Below, piece after piece: positions 27,367 through 34,956 of a stretch of DNA of 64,000 nucleotides. The position numbers and the translations under genes are program-made. Under the pieces are notes generated by a model. It saw only the letters and a program-made list of their open reading frames with translations, was not told the origin of the DNA and made no database searches. The stretch is from Rhodocyclus gracilis (GTDB lineage: Bacteria > Pseudomonadota > Gammaproteobacteria > Burkholderiales > Rhodocyclaceae), in assembly GCF_009617575.1 (NCBI RefSeq), contig NZ_WIXJ01000001.1, positions 310,001 to 374,000 of the forward strand. The letters are read 5' to 3'. Every line of letters starts with the position of its first letter. Position 1 is the stretch's first letter.

Positions 27367-27780
27367 CTATTTCTTCGCCACCGGCATCACCACCTTTGTA
27401 GCAATGAACAGCACCAGCGTCGCCACCCCCACCGCCAGCAACCAGTTCGCCACCGACGGCGGCGCAAAGCCGAAGGTCGCCGCCGCGGGCAGAACGGTGA
27501 TGATCACAGTAACCGCCACCAGCGTGCCGAGCAGCACCCACAGCGCCAGCTGCGACTGGCCGGTGAACATGCCGTGCCAGCCGGGGTGCGGCGAGCGGCT
27601 GGCGAAGATGCGCACTGCGTTGGCCGTGACCAGCGCAAGGAAAGCCATGGCGCGCGCTTCTTCGGTGGCGATGCCGCGGGCGAGCGCGGCCCAGTAGAGA
27701 CCGGCGTCCACGGCTGTCGTCAGCGCGAGCGCGTTGGGCGCCGCCCCGGTAATCGGGCTATTCGGCAGCGGCGACCGCTC
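27367..27780 (-). pseudogene. C-terminal relic of a cation-transporting P-type ATPase (copy A)
   Basis: The frame encodes the last membrane helices of a P2-type cation ATPase: YWAALARGIATEEARAMAFL, then LVTANAV, a short loop (RSPHPGWHGMFTG), and two hydrophobic helices ending in IATKVVMPVAKK. No phosphorylation (DKTGT) or ATP-binding part exists in the window, so the gene lost its first 80 percent or more. The frame continues open to 27870, but beyond about 27780 it no longer looks like an ATPase and runs into the ccdA promoter. The same C-terminal piece occurs again at 28504-28779. Confidence 0.7.
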
Positions 27781-27814
27781 CACGGGCGGGAATACGCGGC
27801 TCTCGGACCACGCA

Positions 27815-27838
27815 TGCGCATATAATGCGCAAAGGAGG
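27815..27838 (+). promoter_or_regulatory. ccdAB promoter with operator-like palindrome and ribosome site
   Basis: A perfect -10 hexamer TATAAT lies at 27821-27826. It is embedded in a 7-base inverted repeat TGCGCAT (27815-27821) / ATGCGCA (27825-27831) with a three-base centre. AAAGGAGG (27831-27838) follows, five bases before the ccdA ATG. A palindrome over the -10 box is what an autorepressing antitoxin would bind. No good -35 element is seen (GGCTCT at the expected place). Confidence 0.7.
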
Positions 27839-27843
27839 TCTCC

Positions 27844-28098
27844 ATGAAGCCGACCGTAAGCAGCGCACAAGCACCGAAGCGTCCTTTCAACCTGACCTTG
27901 AACGAGAGCACGGTCGAGGAAGCTCGCCGCTATACGAAGAACCTGTCAGCGACAGTCGATGTGTTGCTGAGCGAGTTTGTCGCCAGAGAAGAACAGGCTC
28001 GTGAAGAAAAGCTCCGGCTCTACGCGAAGGTATCCGAAGCGTGGAACGACTTTGATGAGCTTCATGGAACGTTCGGCGCGGACCATTCGCCGCTATGA
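27844..28098 (+). CDS. ccdA: type II antitoxin, CcdA family
   Basis: An 84-residue protein. The N-terminal part is ribbon-helix-helix like (FNLTLNESTVEEARRYTKNLSATVDVLLSEFV) and the C-terminal part is the acidic toxin-neutralising tail (EEKLRLYAKVSEAWNDFDELHGTFG) typical of CcdA. It would repress its own operon and bind CcdB. The strong AAAGGAGG site and the palindromic promoter fit high antitoxin synthesis under autorepression. Its stop overlaps the ccdB start in ATGA. Confidence 0.9.
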   Translation: MKPTVSSAQAPKRPFNLTLNESTVEEARRYTKNLSATVDVLLSEFVAREEQAREEKLRLYAKVSEAWNDFDELHGTFGADHSPL

Positions 28099-28424
28099 GC
28101 CAATTCGACGTCCATGAAAACGTCGGAAAAAATGCTGACGCAATCCCGTTTGTCGTCGTGATTCAGTCGGCAGCGTTCGACGACCGCCGGAGTCGAATCG
28201 TCGTCCCTTTGGTCAGGACCGAGAAAGTCGCAGCCAACGTGGGCATGCCGGCATCGCGCCTGAACCCGACTTTCATGGTCAACGGCGTTCAGGTCACCTT
28301 GCATGCCTTGCAAGTGGTTTCCGTTCCGCTCGACGCCCTTGGCAGAAAAACGGGATCGTTGGCGCACGAAGCCGACGCGATCATTGACGCTTTGGACGAA
28401 GTTTTCTCCAGAGCCTATGGCTGA
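28095..28424 (+). CDS. ccdB: type II toxin, CcdB family (gyrase poison)
   Basis: A 109-residue protein matching CcdB: MSQFDVHENVG at the N-terminus, FVVVIQSAAFDDRRSRIVVPLV in the core and the C-terminal helix ending IIDALDEVFSRAYG. CcdB binds GyrA and traps gyrase-DNA complexes; the terminal helix normally carries a Trp-Gly-Ile end in the F plasmid version, and here ends Arg-Ala-Tyr-Gly, so gyrase poisoning is likely but not certain. It begins inside the ccdA stop (four-base overlap), as usual in the family. The gene looks intact. Confidence 0.92.
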   Translation: MSQFDVHENVGKNADAIPFVVVIQSAAFDDRRSRIVVPLVRTEKVAANVGMPASRLNPTFMVNGVQVTLHALQVVSVPLDALGRKTGSLAHEADAIIDALDEVFSRAYG

Positions 28425-28433
28425 CAGTTAGCT

Positions 28434-28486
28434 TCGTTTGCCTTCAAAGCCCCAGCCGTTACGGCACAGGCTTTGAAGGCAAACGA
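28434..28486 (+). terminator. long nested inverted repeat after ccdB
   Basis: Arms of 18 bases (28434-28451 and 28469-28486) pair perfectly, and the 17-base interior folds again (GCCG...CGGC, 28455-28458 with 28462-28465). It starts nine bases after the ccdB stop. There is no T-run after it, so it may be a weak terminator, an mRNA end protector or a mark left by past mobility. Confidence 0.55.
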
Positions 28487-28503
28487 TCCCCGACTAAAGC
28501 CCG

Positions 28504-28779
28504 TTATTTCACCTCGGACGGCATCGCCACCTTCGCGGCGATGAACAACACCAGACTCGCCGCCCCCGCCGCTGCCGAAATCAAACAGTTCGCCGCCGAC
28601 GGCGGCGCAAAGCCGGAGGCTGCCGCTGCTAGCGGAACGGTAGTAATCAGCGTCACCGCCGCGAGCGTTCCGACCAGCACCCACACCGCCAGCGGCAACA
28701 GGCCGGTGAACGTGCCCTGCCAGCCGGGGCGCGGCGAGCGGCAGGCGAAGATGAGCACTGCATTGGCCGTGACCAGCAT
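28504..28779 (-). pseudogene. C-terminal relic of a cation-transporting P-type ATPase (copy B)
   Basis: This 91-codon frame encodes the same C-terminal piece as copy A: LVTANAV, a loop RSPRPGWQGTFTG, hydrophobic helices and IAAKVAMPSEVK at the end. By eye somewhat over half of the positions match copy A, too divergent for a recent duplication. An in-frame TAA lies immediately before its first codon, so it is truncated at the edge of the tRNA-operon terminator. It has no ribosome site. Confidence 0.7.
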
Positions 28780-28785
28780 TACTTG

Positions 28786-28823
28786 AAAAGAAAAAGCCCC
28801 GTAACCTGATGGTTACGGGGCTT
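28786..28823 (-). terminator. terminator of the tRNA Pro-Arg-His operon
   Basis: A perfect 13-base stem (28794-28806 with 28811-28823, loop of four) sits six bases beyond the tRNA-His 3' end. On the minus strand it is followed by TTTCTTTTC. It closes the tRNA operon and also marks the edge of the accessory patch. Confidence 0.9.
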
Positions 28824-28828
28824 AATTT

Positions 28829-28904
28829 TGGGGCGACATACCGGGATCGAACCGGTGACACCTGGAATCACAATCCAGTGCTCTACCAACTGAGCTAATG
28901 CCGC
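28829..28904 (-). tRNA. tRNA-His (GTG)
   Basis: A cloverleaf folds on the minus strand with acceptor GCGGCAT / ATGTCGC, anticodon loop TTGTGAT (anticodon GTG) and T-loop GGTTCGATCCC. The encoded 3' end is C73-CCA. The base at 28905 reads as G-1 and pairs with C73, the tRNA-His identity element. It is the last tRNA of the operon. Confidence 0.97.
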
Positions 28905-28912
28905 CACTATTC

Positions 28913-28989
28913 TGGCGCGCCCGGCGAGACTCGAACTCACAACCCCCGGCTTAGAAGGCCGGTGCTCTATCCGGTTGAGCTACGGGCGC
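28913..28989 (-). tRNA. tRNA-Arg (TCT)
   Basis: The minus strand folds with acceptor GCGCCCG / CGGGCGC, anticodon stem CCGGC, loop CTTCTAA (anticodon TCT), discriminator G and encoded CCA. It reads the AGA/AGG codons, rare in this GC-rich genome. It is eight bases from tRNA-His. Confidence 0.97.
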
Positions 28990-29076
28990 CCACTGTTTCG
29001 AGAACCACTTTTCGCCAACTGAGAGAGTCGAAAGTTGCGAATACTAATCGACGGAACGCTGGGGTCGTACACTTTC

Positions 29077-29153
29077 TGGTCGGGGTGAAAGGATTCGAAC
29101 CTTCGACCCTCTGATCCCAAATCAGATGCGCTACCAGGCTGCGCTACACCCCG
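29077..29153 (-). tRNA. tRNA-Pro (TGG)
   Basis: The minus strand folds with acceptor CGGGGTG / CACCCCG, anticodon loop TTTGGGA (anticodon TGG), discriminator A and encoded CCA. It is the first tRNA of the operon and is followed by an 87-base spacer before tRNA-Arg. Confidence 0.97.
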
Positions 29154-29164
29154 AGGAAGCGCGC

Positions 29165-29193
29165 ATTCTACCGATGACCTTCCCGGAACGCAA
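29165..29193 (-). promoter_or_regulatory. sigma-70 promoter of the tRNA operon
   Basis: On the minus strand, TTGCGT (29188-29193) and TAGAAT (29165-29170) are separated by exactly 17 bases, with the tRNA-Pro 5' end 12 bases beyond the -10 box. This spacing is ideal for a tRNA promoter. Confidence 0.75.
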
Positions 29194-29256
29194 CCAACAT
29201 CGAGAGAAAATCCGCCGGTAGCAGCAAGACGACCGACACACCACTTCAGCACGCGC

Positions 29257-29282
29257 AAAAAGGGGCGGCGCGACACGCCCCC
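29257..29282 (-). terminator. rho-independent terminator after rhlE
   Basis: A six-base GC stem (29262-29267 with 29276-29281) is followed on the minus strand by TTTTT (29257-29261). It lies 11 bases beyond the rhlE stop. Confidence 0.6.
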
Positions 29283-29291
29283 TGCGGCAAA

Positions 29292-30596
29292 TCAGCGATG
29301 GCGACTTCCGCCGCGCGACGGCGCCGTACCGGCTGCCGCACGCGGTGCCGGGGCACGACCACGCGGCGCTTGTCCGCGCGGCTTGCCGGGCGCTCCAGAG
29401 CGCCCACCGCCGGGCCGCGCGTTACCCGAACGCATTTCGATCGGCTGCGCGGCGATGCGCGGGTCCGGCTCGTAACCCGGATGGACGACGCGGTCGATGG
29501 TCCGACCGAGCAGACGCTCGATGTCGCGCATCAGCTTGTGCTCGTCGACGCACACCAGCGAAATCGCCTCGCCCGTACTGCCCGCGCGGCCGGTACGACC
29601 AATGCGGTGAACGTAGTCTTCGGCGACACTCGGCAACTCGAAATTGACGACATACGGCAGCTCGTCGATATCGATGCCGCGCGCCGCGATATCGGTCGCC
29701 ACCAGCACGTGCAGGCGTCCGTCCTTGAAGCCGGCGAGCGCGCGCGTACGGGCGTTCTGGCTCTTGTTGCCGTGGATGGCGTCGGCTTCGATACCGGCCT
29801 TCACCAGCTTCTCGGCCAGCGCATTGGCGCCCCACTTGGTGCGGGTGAAGACGAGCACCTGATGCCAGTTGTGCGTGCGAATGAGGTCAACGAGCAGATC
29901 GCGCTTACGCTCGCGGTCGACCGCATACACGCGCTGGCTGACGAGTTCGGCCGCGCTGTTGCGGCGCGCCACCTCGACGTAGTCAGGGTCTTGCAGCAAG
30001 CCGGAGGCCAACGCGCGAATCTCGTCGGAAAACGTCGCCGAGAACAGCAGGTTTTGCCGATGCTTCGGCAACAGCGCCAGGACGCGGCGAATGTCGTGAA
30101 TGAAGCCCATGTCGAGCATCCGGTCGGCCTCGTCGAGAACGAGGATTTCGACCGTCGACAAATCCACTGTCTTTTGCTGCGCGTGGTCAAGCAGGCGTCC
30201 CGGCGTCGCGACGAGAATGTCGACGCCACGGCGCAACGCGGCCACCTGCGGGTTCATGCCGACACCACCAAAAATCACCATCGATTTCAGCGGCAAGCCA
30301 GCGCCATAGCTGCGCACGCTTTCTTCGATCTGCGCAGCCAGCTCGCGGGTTGGTGACAGAATCAGGGCGCGCACACGCGTCGGCCCACCGGCACGCCGGC
30401 CAGTGGAGAGGCGTTGCAGGATCGGCAGGGTGAAACCTGCCGTTTTGCCGGTGCCGGTCTGGGCACAGGCCATCAGGTCACGACCGGAGAGAACGACGGG
30501 AATTGCCTGCGCCTGAATCGGCGTCGGAGCGGTATAGCCCTGAGCGGCCACGGCCGCCAGAATTTCGGGCGACAAGCCCAGATCAGAAAATTGCAT
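29292..30596 (-). CDS. rhlE: DEAD-box ATP-dependent RNA helicase RhlE
   Basis: A 434-residue RNA helicase. The Q motif ([10 protein letters not shown]...PTPIQ) opens the protein. Motif I is AQTGTGKT at 45-52, Ia PTRELAAQ, Ib [21 protein letters not shown], and motif [12 protein letters not shown]. The C-terminal tail is basic and Gly/Arg/Pro-rich ([19 protein letters not shown]), as in RhlE, and would bind RNA nonspecifically. It acts in RNA remodelling and ribosome assembly. The ATG at 30596 has AGGAGC about 11 bases upstream and matches the RhlE N-terminus; the longer frame does not. Confidence 0.96.
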   Translation of the reverse strand: MQFSDLGLSPEILAAVAAQGYTAPTPIQAQAIPVVLSGRDLMACAQTGTGKTAGFTLPILQRLSTGRRAGGPTRVRALILSPTRELAAQIEESVRSYGAGLPLKSMVIFGGVGMNPQVAALRRGVDILVATPGRLLDHAQQKTVDLSTVEILVLDEADRMLDMGFIHDIRRVLALLPKHRQNLLFSATFSDEIRALASGLLQDPDYVEVARRNSAAELVSQRVYAVDRERKRDLLVDLIRTHNWHQVLVFTRTKWGANALAEKLVKAGIEADAIHGNKSQNARTRALAGFKDGRLHVLVATDIAARGIDIDELPYVVNFELPSVAEDYVHRIGRTGRAGSTGEAISLVCVDEHKLMRDIERLLGRTIDRVVHPGYEPDPRIAAQPIEMRSGNARPGGGRSGAPGKPRGQAPRGRAPAPRAAAGTAPSRGGSRHR

Positions 30597-30805
30597 CAGG
30601 AAAAGCTCCTGCCCTCCGCCAGTTACGGACGCGAACACGCGCAGGTCCGTAGCGGGCCGAAGACGGTATCAGAAGGTGAGCGCGGCGGGGTGTAGGTACG
30701 CAGTACCGGACCGCAAAGCCGCAGCGAAAGATGCGCCGTCAATAACAGCGGCATCGTGGGGAGAGGCATTGTAACACGCTGCCTACTCCCCCCTTGCCGG
30801 CGCGC

Positions 30806-31984
30806 TCAGATCAGAGCGAGTCCGCGCGCCAGATCGTTTTGCAGATCAGCCACCGATTCGAGGCCAACCGCGACACGCAGCAGCCCCTCGCTGATGCCAG
30901 CGACCGCCCGCTGTTCGGCAGACAGACGTCCGTGTGTCGTCGTTGCCGGGTGCGTCAGCGTCGTTTTCACGTCGCCCAGATTCGCGGTAATGGACAACAG
31001 GCGGCAATGATCGACGACCGTCCATGCCTCCTCGCGACCACCCTTCACCTCGAAGGCGACGATGGCGCCACCGCTGGCCTGCTGGCGCATGGCCAGTTCA
31101 TGCTGCGGGTGCGATGGCAGGCCGGGGTAGAAGACGCGGGCCACGCGCGGATGGGCTTCCAGCCAGCGCGCGAGTTCGAGCGCCTTGGCCGACTGCGCCT
31201 GCATGCGTACGGTGAGCGTTTCCAGCCCTTTTTGCAGCACCCAGGCGTTGAAAGGCGACAAGGACGGCCCAGCCGTACGCAGGAACTTGAAAACCTCGTC
31301 GACGAGCGCCTTGGCACCGACCACAGCGCCACCGAGCACACGCCCCTGTCCATCGAGATACTTCGTCGCCGAATGCACGACGAGATCGGCCCCCAAGGCC
31401 AGCGGGCGTTGCAGCACCGGCGTGCAGAAGCAGTTATCGACCACCAGCAGGATGCCATGCGCGTGGGCGATGCTCGCCAGGGCCGAGATATCGGCGACCG
31501 TCGTCAGCGGATTCGACGGCGTTTCGAGGAAGAAAAGCCGCGTCTCCGGGCGGATGGCGGCTTCCCAGGCAGCGGGGGTGCAAGGATCGACAAAGCTCGT
31601 ATCGATGCCAAAGCGCGGCATGATGCCGCCGAGCAGTTGCTGCGTCGCACCGAACACCCCGGAGGAGGCGACGATGTGCTCACCGGCACGGCACAGCGCC
31701 ATGACCAGCGAGAGAATCGCCGACATGCCGGAGGCCGTTGCCACGCAGGCTTCCGCGCCCTCCAGCGCCGCCAGACGCTGCTGAAAGACGGTGACGGTCG
31801 GATTGGTGAAACGCGAGTAAACGTTGCCCTCATCCTCGCCGGAGAAGCGTGCGGCGGCTTGGGCGGCGCTTTCAAAAACGAAGCTGGAGGTGAGATAGAG
31901 CGCTTCGGCGTGTTCGTTGAACTGGCTGCGCTCTTGCCCTGCGCGTACGGCCAGTGTTTCTGTCTGCCAGATATCGTCGCTCAC
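30806..31984 (-). CDS. metZ: O-succinylhomoserine sulfhydrylase
   Basis: A 392-residue PLP enzyme that makes homocysteine directly from O-succinylhomoserine and sulfide. The Cys/Met-metabolism PLP fold is evident: YSRFTNPTVTVFQQRLAALEG near the start, GMSAILSL, and the PLP-lysine motif SATKYLDGQGRVLGG (Lys near 206). The family pattern fits MetZ rather than MetB or MetY by the N-terminus (TLAVRAGQ) and gene context behind purF. The start is GTG at 31984, whose last bases form the purF stop (GTGA), so translation is coupled. Confidence 0.94.
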   Translation of the reverse strand: MSDDIWQTETLAVRAGQERSQFNEHAEALYLTSSFVFESAAQAAARFSGEDEGNVYSRFTNPTVTVFQQRLAALEGAEACVATASGMSAILSLVMALCRAGEHIVASSGVFGATQQLLGGIMPRFGIDTSFVDPCTPAAWEAAIRPETRLFFLETPSNPLTTVADISALASIAHAHGILLVVDNCFCTPVLQRPLALGADLVVHSATKYLDGQGRVLGGAVVGAKALVDEVFKFLRTAGPSLSPFNAWVLQKGLETLTVRMQAQSAKALELARWLEAHPRVARVFYPGLPSHPQHELAMRQQASGGAIVAFEVKGGREEAWTVVDHCRLLSITANLGDVKTTLTHPATTTHGRLSAEQRAVAGISEGLLRVAVGLESVADLQNDLARGLALI

Positions 31985-33516
31985 GATGATTGCTGCTCCG
32001 ATGACATCAAATCCAGCTGCATCTGCGGTGCAGCGCCCTCCTCGTTCGTCGCCCGCGGCTTGCCGCTGCGCGCGGTTTCGATGGCGTCGAGGTACTCCGG
32101 CGAGACATCGCCAGTGACATAGCTGCCGTCGAAACACGAACAATCAAACCGCGAGAGCTTCGGATTGAGATCGCGGACAGAGGACTTGAGCGCCTCCAGA
32201 TCCTGATAGACGAGGGCATCCGCGCCGATTTCGCGGGCGATTTCCTCGTCGCTGCGGCCAGTGGCGATCAGCTCGGCGCGCGTCGGCATGTCGATGCCGT
32301 AGACGTTCGGGTAACGCACGGGCGGCGCAGCCGACGCGAAGTACACCTTCAGCGCACCGGCGGCACGCGCCATGTCGACGATCTCGCGGCTCGTCGTGCC
32401 ACGTACGATCGAGTCGTCAACAAGAAGCACGCGCTTGCCCTTGAATTCCTGTCCGACGGTATTGAGCTTCTGGCGCACCGATTTCTTGCGCGTCGACTGA
32501 CCGGGCATGATGAAGGTGCGGCCGATATAGCGGTTCTTGACGAAGCCTTCGCGATAAGGGATGCCGAGGCGTTGCGCCAGTTGCATCGCCGACGGGCGGC
32601 TGGAATCGGGAATCGGGATGACGAGATCGATTTCGCTGACAGGAATGCGTTCCGCCACCTTGTCGGCCAGATGCTCGCCCATTTGCAGGCGCGTTTCGTA
32701 GACCGAGACGCCGTCGATCACGGAGTCGGGACGCGCCAGATAGACGTACTCGAAGATGCACGGCGCATGCACCGGCGCATCGGCGCACTGACGCGCGTGC
32801 AACTGGTGACGCAAATCGATGAACACCGCCTCGCCCGGCTCGACGTCGCGCAGGACGCGGAAATTGAGCGTATCGAGCGCAACCGATTCCGACGCCAGCA
32901 GGTATTCGTCGCCTTCCGGCGTTTCGTTCACGCCGATGACCAGCGGGCGAATGCCGAAAGGATCGCGGAACGCCAGCAAACCGTAGCCGGCAATCATGGC
33001 GACGACGGCGTAGGCGCCACGGCAGCGCCGATGCACGCCAGCGACGGCGGCGAAGATGGTGTCGAGATCGAGACGGCAGCCGCGCGCGACGCCTTGCAGT
33101 TCGTGCGCCAGCACGTTGAGCAGCACCTCCGAATCGGAATTGGTGTTGATGTGCCGCAAATCCTGCCGGTACATCTGCTCCTTGAGTTCCGCCGTATTGG
33201 TCAGGTTGCCGTTGTGCGCGAGCATGATGCCAAACGGCGAATTCACGTAAAACGGCTGCGCCTCGGCAAAATTCCACGCCGAACCGGCCGTCGGATACCG
33301 GCAGTGCGCGATACCCATGTCACCAGGCAGCGCACGCATGTTGCGCGTACGGAAAACATCGCGAACGAGGCCCGGCCCCTTGTGCAGATGGAAGGTATTG
33401 CCTTCCGCCGTAGCAATGCCGGCGGCGTCCTGGCCGCGGTGCTGAAGAACCATCAGCCCGTCATACAGCAGCTGGTTGACTGGTGTGGTCGCGACGACCC
33501 CGAGAATGCCGCACAT
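31981..33516 (-). CDS. purF: amidophosphoribosyltransferase
   Basis: A 511-residue enzyme catalysing the first step of purine synthesis (PRPP plus glutamine to phosphoribosylamine). It begins MCGILGVV, so after Met removal Cys is the N-terminal nucleophile with no propeptide. The glutaminase domain continues with GIAHCRYPTAGS and the phosphoribosyltransferase domain with VLLVDDSIVRGTTSREIV near 365. The C-terminus has FDCSCFDGSYVTGD. It lies nine bases after cvpA and overlaps metZ by four bases. Confidence 0.97.
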   Translation of the reverse strand: MCGILGVVATTPVNQLLYDGLMVLQHRGQDAAGIATAEGNTFHLHKGPGLVRDVFRTRNMRALPGDMGIAHCRYPTAGSAWNFAEAQPFYVNSPFGIMLAHNGNLTNTAELKEQMYRQDLRHINTNSDSEVLLNVLAHELQGVARGCRLDLDTIFAAVAGVHRRCRGAYAVVAMIAGYGLLAFRDPFGIRPLVIGVNETPEGDEYLLASESVALDTLNFRVLRDVEPGEAVFIDLRHQLHARQCADAPVHAPCIFEYVYLARPDSVIDGVSVYETRLQMGEHLADKVAERIPVSEIDLVIPIPDSSRPSAMQLAQRLGIPYREGFVKNRYIGRTFIMPGQSTRKKSVRQKLNTVGQEFKGKRVLLVDDSIVRGTTSREIVDMARAAGALKVYFASAAPPVRYPNVYGIDMPTRAELIATGRSDEEIAREIGADALVYQDLEALKSSVRDLNPKLSRFDCSCFDGSYVTGDVSPEYLDAIETARSGKPRATNEEGAAPQMQLDLMSSEQQSS

Positions 33517-33525
33517 AGGTTTTCC

Positions 33526-34017
33526 TTACCTGAAACGAATTCGTTTAGCCGCTTCCTGGGGCAACCAGGGGCGTGCGGCGAGAACTGCCGTCTCCAGTGG
33601 TGGAGAGAGGACCGCCTCGCTCCACCAACGTTCCTTCGGCAATGATGTCATGCCACCGACCGCCACCAACGCGGCGATGACCACGAGTCCACGAGCAGCG
33701 CCGAACAGCAGACCGAGCAAACGGTCGGCGAGCGACAAACCCAGCGCCTTGAGGAGTCCCTGAACCGCCAGCCGGCCGAGCGCCAGCAAGAGGAGCGTAC
33801 CGACGAAGACCGCCGCCCAGCCGGCGACCAGTCGCAAAGCAGGATCGGCGATGCTGGTGAAGGCCAGCGCGGCGATGTCGGCACCCCACGCCTGCGCGGC
33901 GAAGAAACCGAGCACCCAAGCCGCGAGAGCGATGACTTCGCCGACCACGCCCCGCCACAGGCCGAGTACGGCGGAAGCCACCGTGATGCCGATAACAACA
34001 TAGTCAAAAACGGTCAT
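33526..34017 (-). CDS. cvpA: CvpA family inner-membrane protein
   Basis: A 163-residue protein with four hydrophobic segments (TVFDYVVIGITVASAVLGLWRG at the start; VIALAAWVLGFFAAQ; a third near 75; GLVVIAALVAVGG). It fits CvpA, first known from colicin V production and later linked to envelope integrity, which usually stands just before purF, as here. Its ATG overlaps the SPOR protein's stop (ATGA). Confidence 0.93.
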   Translation of the reverse strand: MTVFDYVVIGITVASAVLGLWRGVVGEVIALAAWVLGFFAAQAWGADIAALAFTSIADPALRLVAGWAAVFVGTLLLLALGRLAVQGLLKALGLSLADRLLGLLFGAARGLVVIAALVAVGGMTSLPKERWWSEAVLSPPLETAVLAARPWLPQEAAKRIRFR

Positions 34018-34910
34018 TGCTTGGCAGCAACCACTCCGCTGACGCCGATGCGTTTCATCCGGTCAAGCGCCTTTTCCGCCGCCTCGCGGCTCGGGAAGGG
34101 GCCCGCGCGCAAACGCGTCTTGGTTCCCTGCGGCGATTCGAGCGGCTCGGTGTAGGTCTTGATCGACAACTCGTTGAGCTTGGACTGCAACTGTTTGACA
34201 TTACCCGGATTGGCAAAAGCGCCGATCAGAATCACATGTGCCGCATCCGAGGCCGGCGCGGCAGCGGGCTTGCCACCGAGAATGGCAGCCGCACGCCGCG
34301 ATTCCTCGGCCGTTTTGGCCGCTTCGGCAGATTTGTCAGCCGCCTTGGCCGCCGACGCCTTGGCGGCATCTTTGGCGTTGTCCTTGGCCGACTCTTTCGA
34401 CGACTCTTTCGACGATTCTTTCGCCAGTTCCTTGGCCGGTGGTTTGGCGGCTTCTTTTACTGGCTCTTTCGGCGTCTCTTTCGCCACATCACGCGACGGC
34501 GCTTTGTCGGAGGCCTTGTCAGCCGGCTTGTCGGCTGGCTTCTCCGGCGATTTCTCGGCAGGTTTTTCCGGCGCTTTCGCTACTGCCTTGTCGGCGGGAG
34601 GCGCCGCTACCGGAGCCACCTTGCCATTAGCGTCGGCGGGCGCAACAGGCACCGCAGCGCGCGTATCAACGGCGCTTGCCCCCGTCGCCGGCGCGGCTGG
34701 TGGCGCATTGGCGGCGAGACGCGTGGGATCGTATGGCGTCTGATCGAGCGAGGGAATGCGAATCTGGACGTCGTTCGCAGGCGCTTTCGGCTCTTCATCC
34801 ATGACCATCGGCAAGACGATGGCCGCCAGTCCGGCGAAAGCAAAGGCGCCAACGAGGCGGCGCCGGGCCCGCTTCTTGAGCTGGAGTTGCGCGTCGGCAG
34901 TGTCGGTCAT
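34014..34910 (-). CDS. SPOR-domain protein (DedD-like)
   Basis: A 298-residue bitopic inner-membrane protein. It has a short basic cytoplasmic start (KKRARRRL), one membrane helix at about 17-34 (VGAFAFAGLAAIVLPMVM), and a long Lys/Ala/Pro/Glu-rich spacer (about 90-200). The periplasmic SPOR domain follows at about 222-298 (HVILIGAFANPGNVKQLQSKL; TRLRAGPFPSREAAEKAL). This is the DedD layout; SPOR domains bind denuded glycan at the division septum. It lies between folC and cvpA, as dedD does in E. coli. The spacer is made of repeated AKESSKES and KPADK-like units. Confidence 0.9.
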   Translation of the reverse strand: MTDTADAQLQLKKRARRRLVGAFAFAGLAAIVLPMVMDEEPKAPANDVQIRIPSLDQTPYDPTRLAANAPPAAPATGASAVDTRAAVPVAPADANGKVAPVAAPPADKAVAKAPEKPAEKSPEKPADKPADKASDKAPSRDVAKETPKEPVKEAAKPPAKELAKESSKESSKESAKDNAKDAAKASAAKAADKSAEAAKTAEESRRAAAILGGKPAAAPASDAAHVILIGAFANPGNVKQLQSKLNELSIKTYTEPLESPQGTKTRLRAGPFPSREAAEKALDRMKRIGVSGVVAAKQ

Positions 34911-34956
34911 GGGCAGCGGCAGGGAATTCGGGGCGTCGAATCGACTTCTTGGAGGA

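Noticed and set aside
28420-28500. Integron attC site behind ccdB
   Set aside because: The inverted repeat is perfect rather than bulged and the expected RYYYAAC / GTTRRRY core sites are missing at its ends.
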